Shown here in pieces: positions 63,754-64,000 of a DNA stretch of 64,000 nucleotides. Made by a program: the position numbers and the translations under genes. The notes under the pieces are model-generated. The model saw nothing but the letters and a program-made list of their open reading frames with translations. It was not told the DNA's origin and made no database searches. Every line of letters begins with the position of its first letter. Position 1 is the first letter of the stretch. This DNA comes from Clostridium algifaecis. GTDB taxonomy: Bacteria > Bacillota > Clostridia > Clostridiales > Clostridiaceae. Location of the stretch: positions 62,001-126,000 of the forward strand of contig NZ_JAGGLM010000006.1 in the NCBI RefSeq assembly GCF_017874415.1, read 5' to 3'.

Positions 63754-64000
63754 TTAATTTTGATTTTTAATTGTATCTTTACTACTAACATCCACATTCC
63801 ATAAATTCAATTTTTTCTGTTCTGAACTATACTTATTAACTTCCAGCTTTGGATTTTCAACAAAAGGTAGTAATGTTAATAAAGTTTCCTGTGAACATAC
63901 ATTTTCAAGTTTAACAATAACATCAGCAAGTCCTGTTAAATCTGTTGGTAGATTTCTTGTAAACTTCACTGCAATATCCCTATAGTCATACTGTTTTCCT
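63754..64000 (-). CDS. Phage portal protein, C-terminal part (runs off the window)
   Basis: The frame is open to the window edge, reading GKQYDYRDIAVKFTRNLPTD then LTGLADVIVKLENVCSQETL, LTLLPFVENP. This FTRNLP...TLLPFV pattern is the C-terminal end of SPP1 gp6-like portals, the ring through which DNA is packaged. Only about 80 residues are visible; a GTG at 63967-63969 is internal, not a start. Confidence 0.75.
   Translation of the reverse strand, partial: GKQYDYRDIAVKFTRNLPTDLTGLADVIVKLENVCSQETLLTLLPFVENPKLEVNKYSSEQKKLNLWNVDVSSKDTIKNQN

Overview
The window is AT-rich DNA with strong GGAGG-type ribosome binding sites. It carries an alpha/beta small acid-soluble spore protein, T-box leaders, four-helix-bundle chemoreceptors and many clostridial-looking proteins. 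It is best read as a chromosome segment of a spore-forming Clostridium (sensu stricto). I cannot name the species. No tRNA or rRNA gene was seen.

Region 1 (1-12.2 kb) is a hexuronate catabolic locus. One minus-strand run encodes UxuA, UxuB, UxaC, a GPH-type sugar:cation symporter, a GH31 alpha-glycosidase and a LacI regulator. A GntR regulator lies upstream, and a divergent IclR regulator precedes KDPG aldolase (Eda). GntR-type palindromes overlap the uxuA promoter and recur upstream of gntR. KDG kinase, needed between UxuA and Eda, is not in the window. Region 2 (12.2-37.9 kb) is chromosomal core. It holds two chemoreceptors and a leuACDB operon behind two tandem leucine T-boxes. It also holds an APC permease and an aromatic operon (aroF-tyrA-aroA-aroC-pheA) whose leader encodes a 53-residue peptide with 16 aromatic residues, followed by a terminator and a competing antiterminator. 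Next come a stalked serine hydrolase, a cysteine T-box driving an amino-acid ABC transporter, an HD-GYP protein, an aldo/keto reductase, a Cu/Zn SOD, a spore SASP and a DUF475 membrane protein.

Region 3 (38-47.6 kb) is an accessory graveyard. A zeta-toxin module is doubly dead: a nonsense codon in the toxin, and an IS4-like element with a 9-bp target duplication in the antitoxin. Fragments of ParB and LysR genes are fused. A UPF0175/DUF3368 pair and an MqsR-like/Panacea pair look intact. A repressor region (XRE, truncated ImmA) abuts a truncated IS21 element.

Region 4 (47.6-64 kb) is a defence and prophage segment. A three-gene operon encodes an unknown protein, a SecB-like chaperone and a PD-(D/E)XK nuclease-like protein behind its own promoter. 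It sits next to a complete type I restriction-modification operon (hsdM-hsdS-hsdR). A large serine recombinase with a small upstream ORF follows. Beyond it are phage head genes (portal, MuF, GIY-YIG, scaffold, capsid, connectors) that end at a terminator without any tail or lysis genes.

The best candidates for something new are the SecB-like/nuclease operon and the aromatic leader-peptide attenuator. The Panacea-type pair with its coupled Cys-rich mini-ORF and the tail-less capsid cassette come next.
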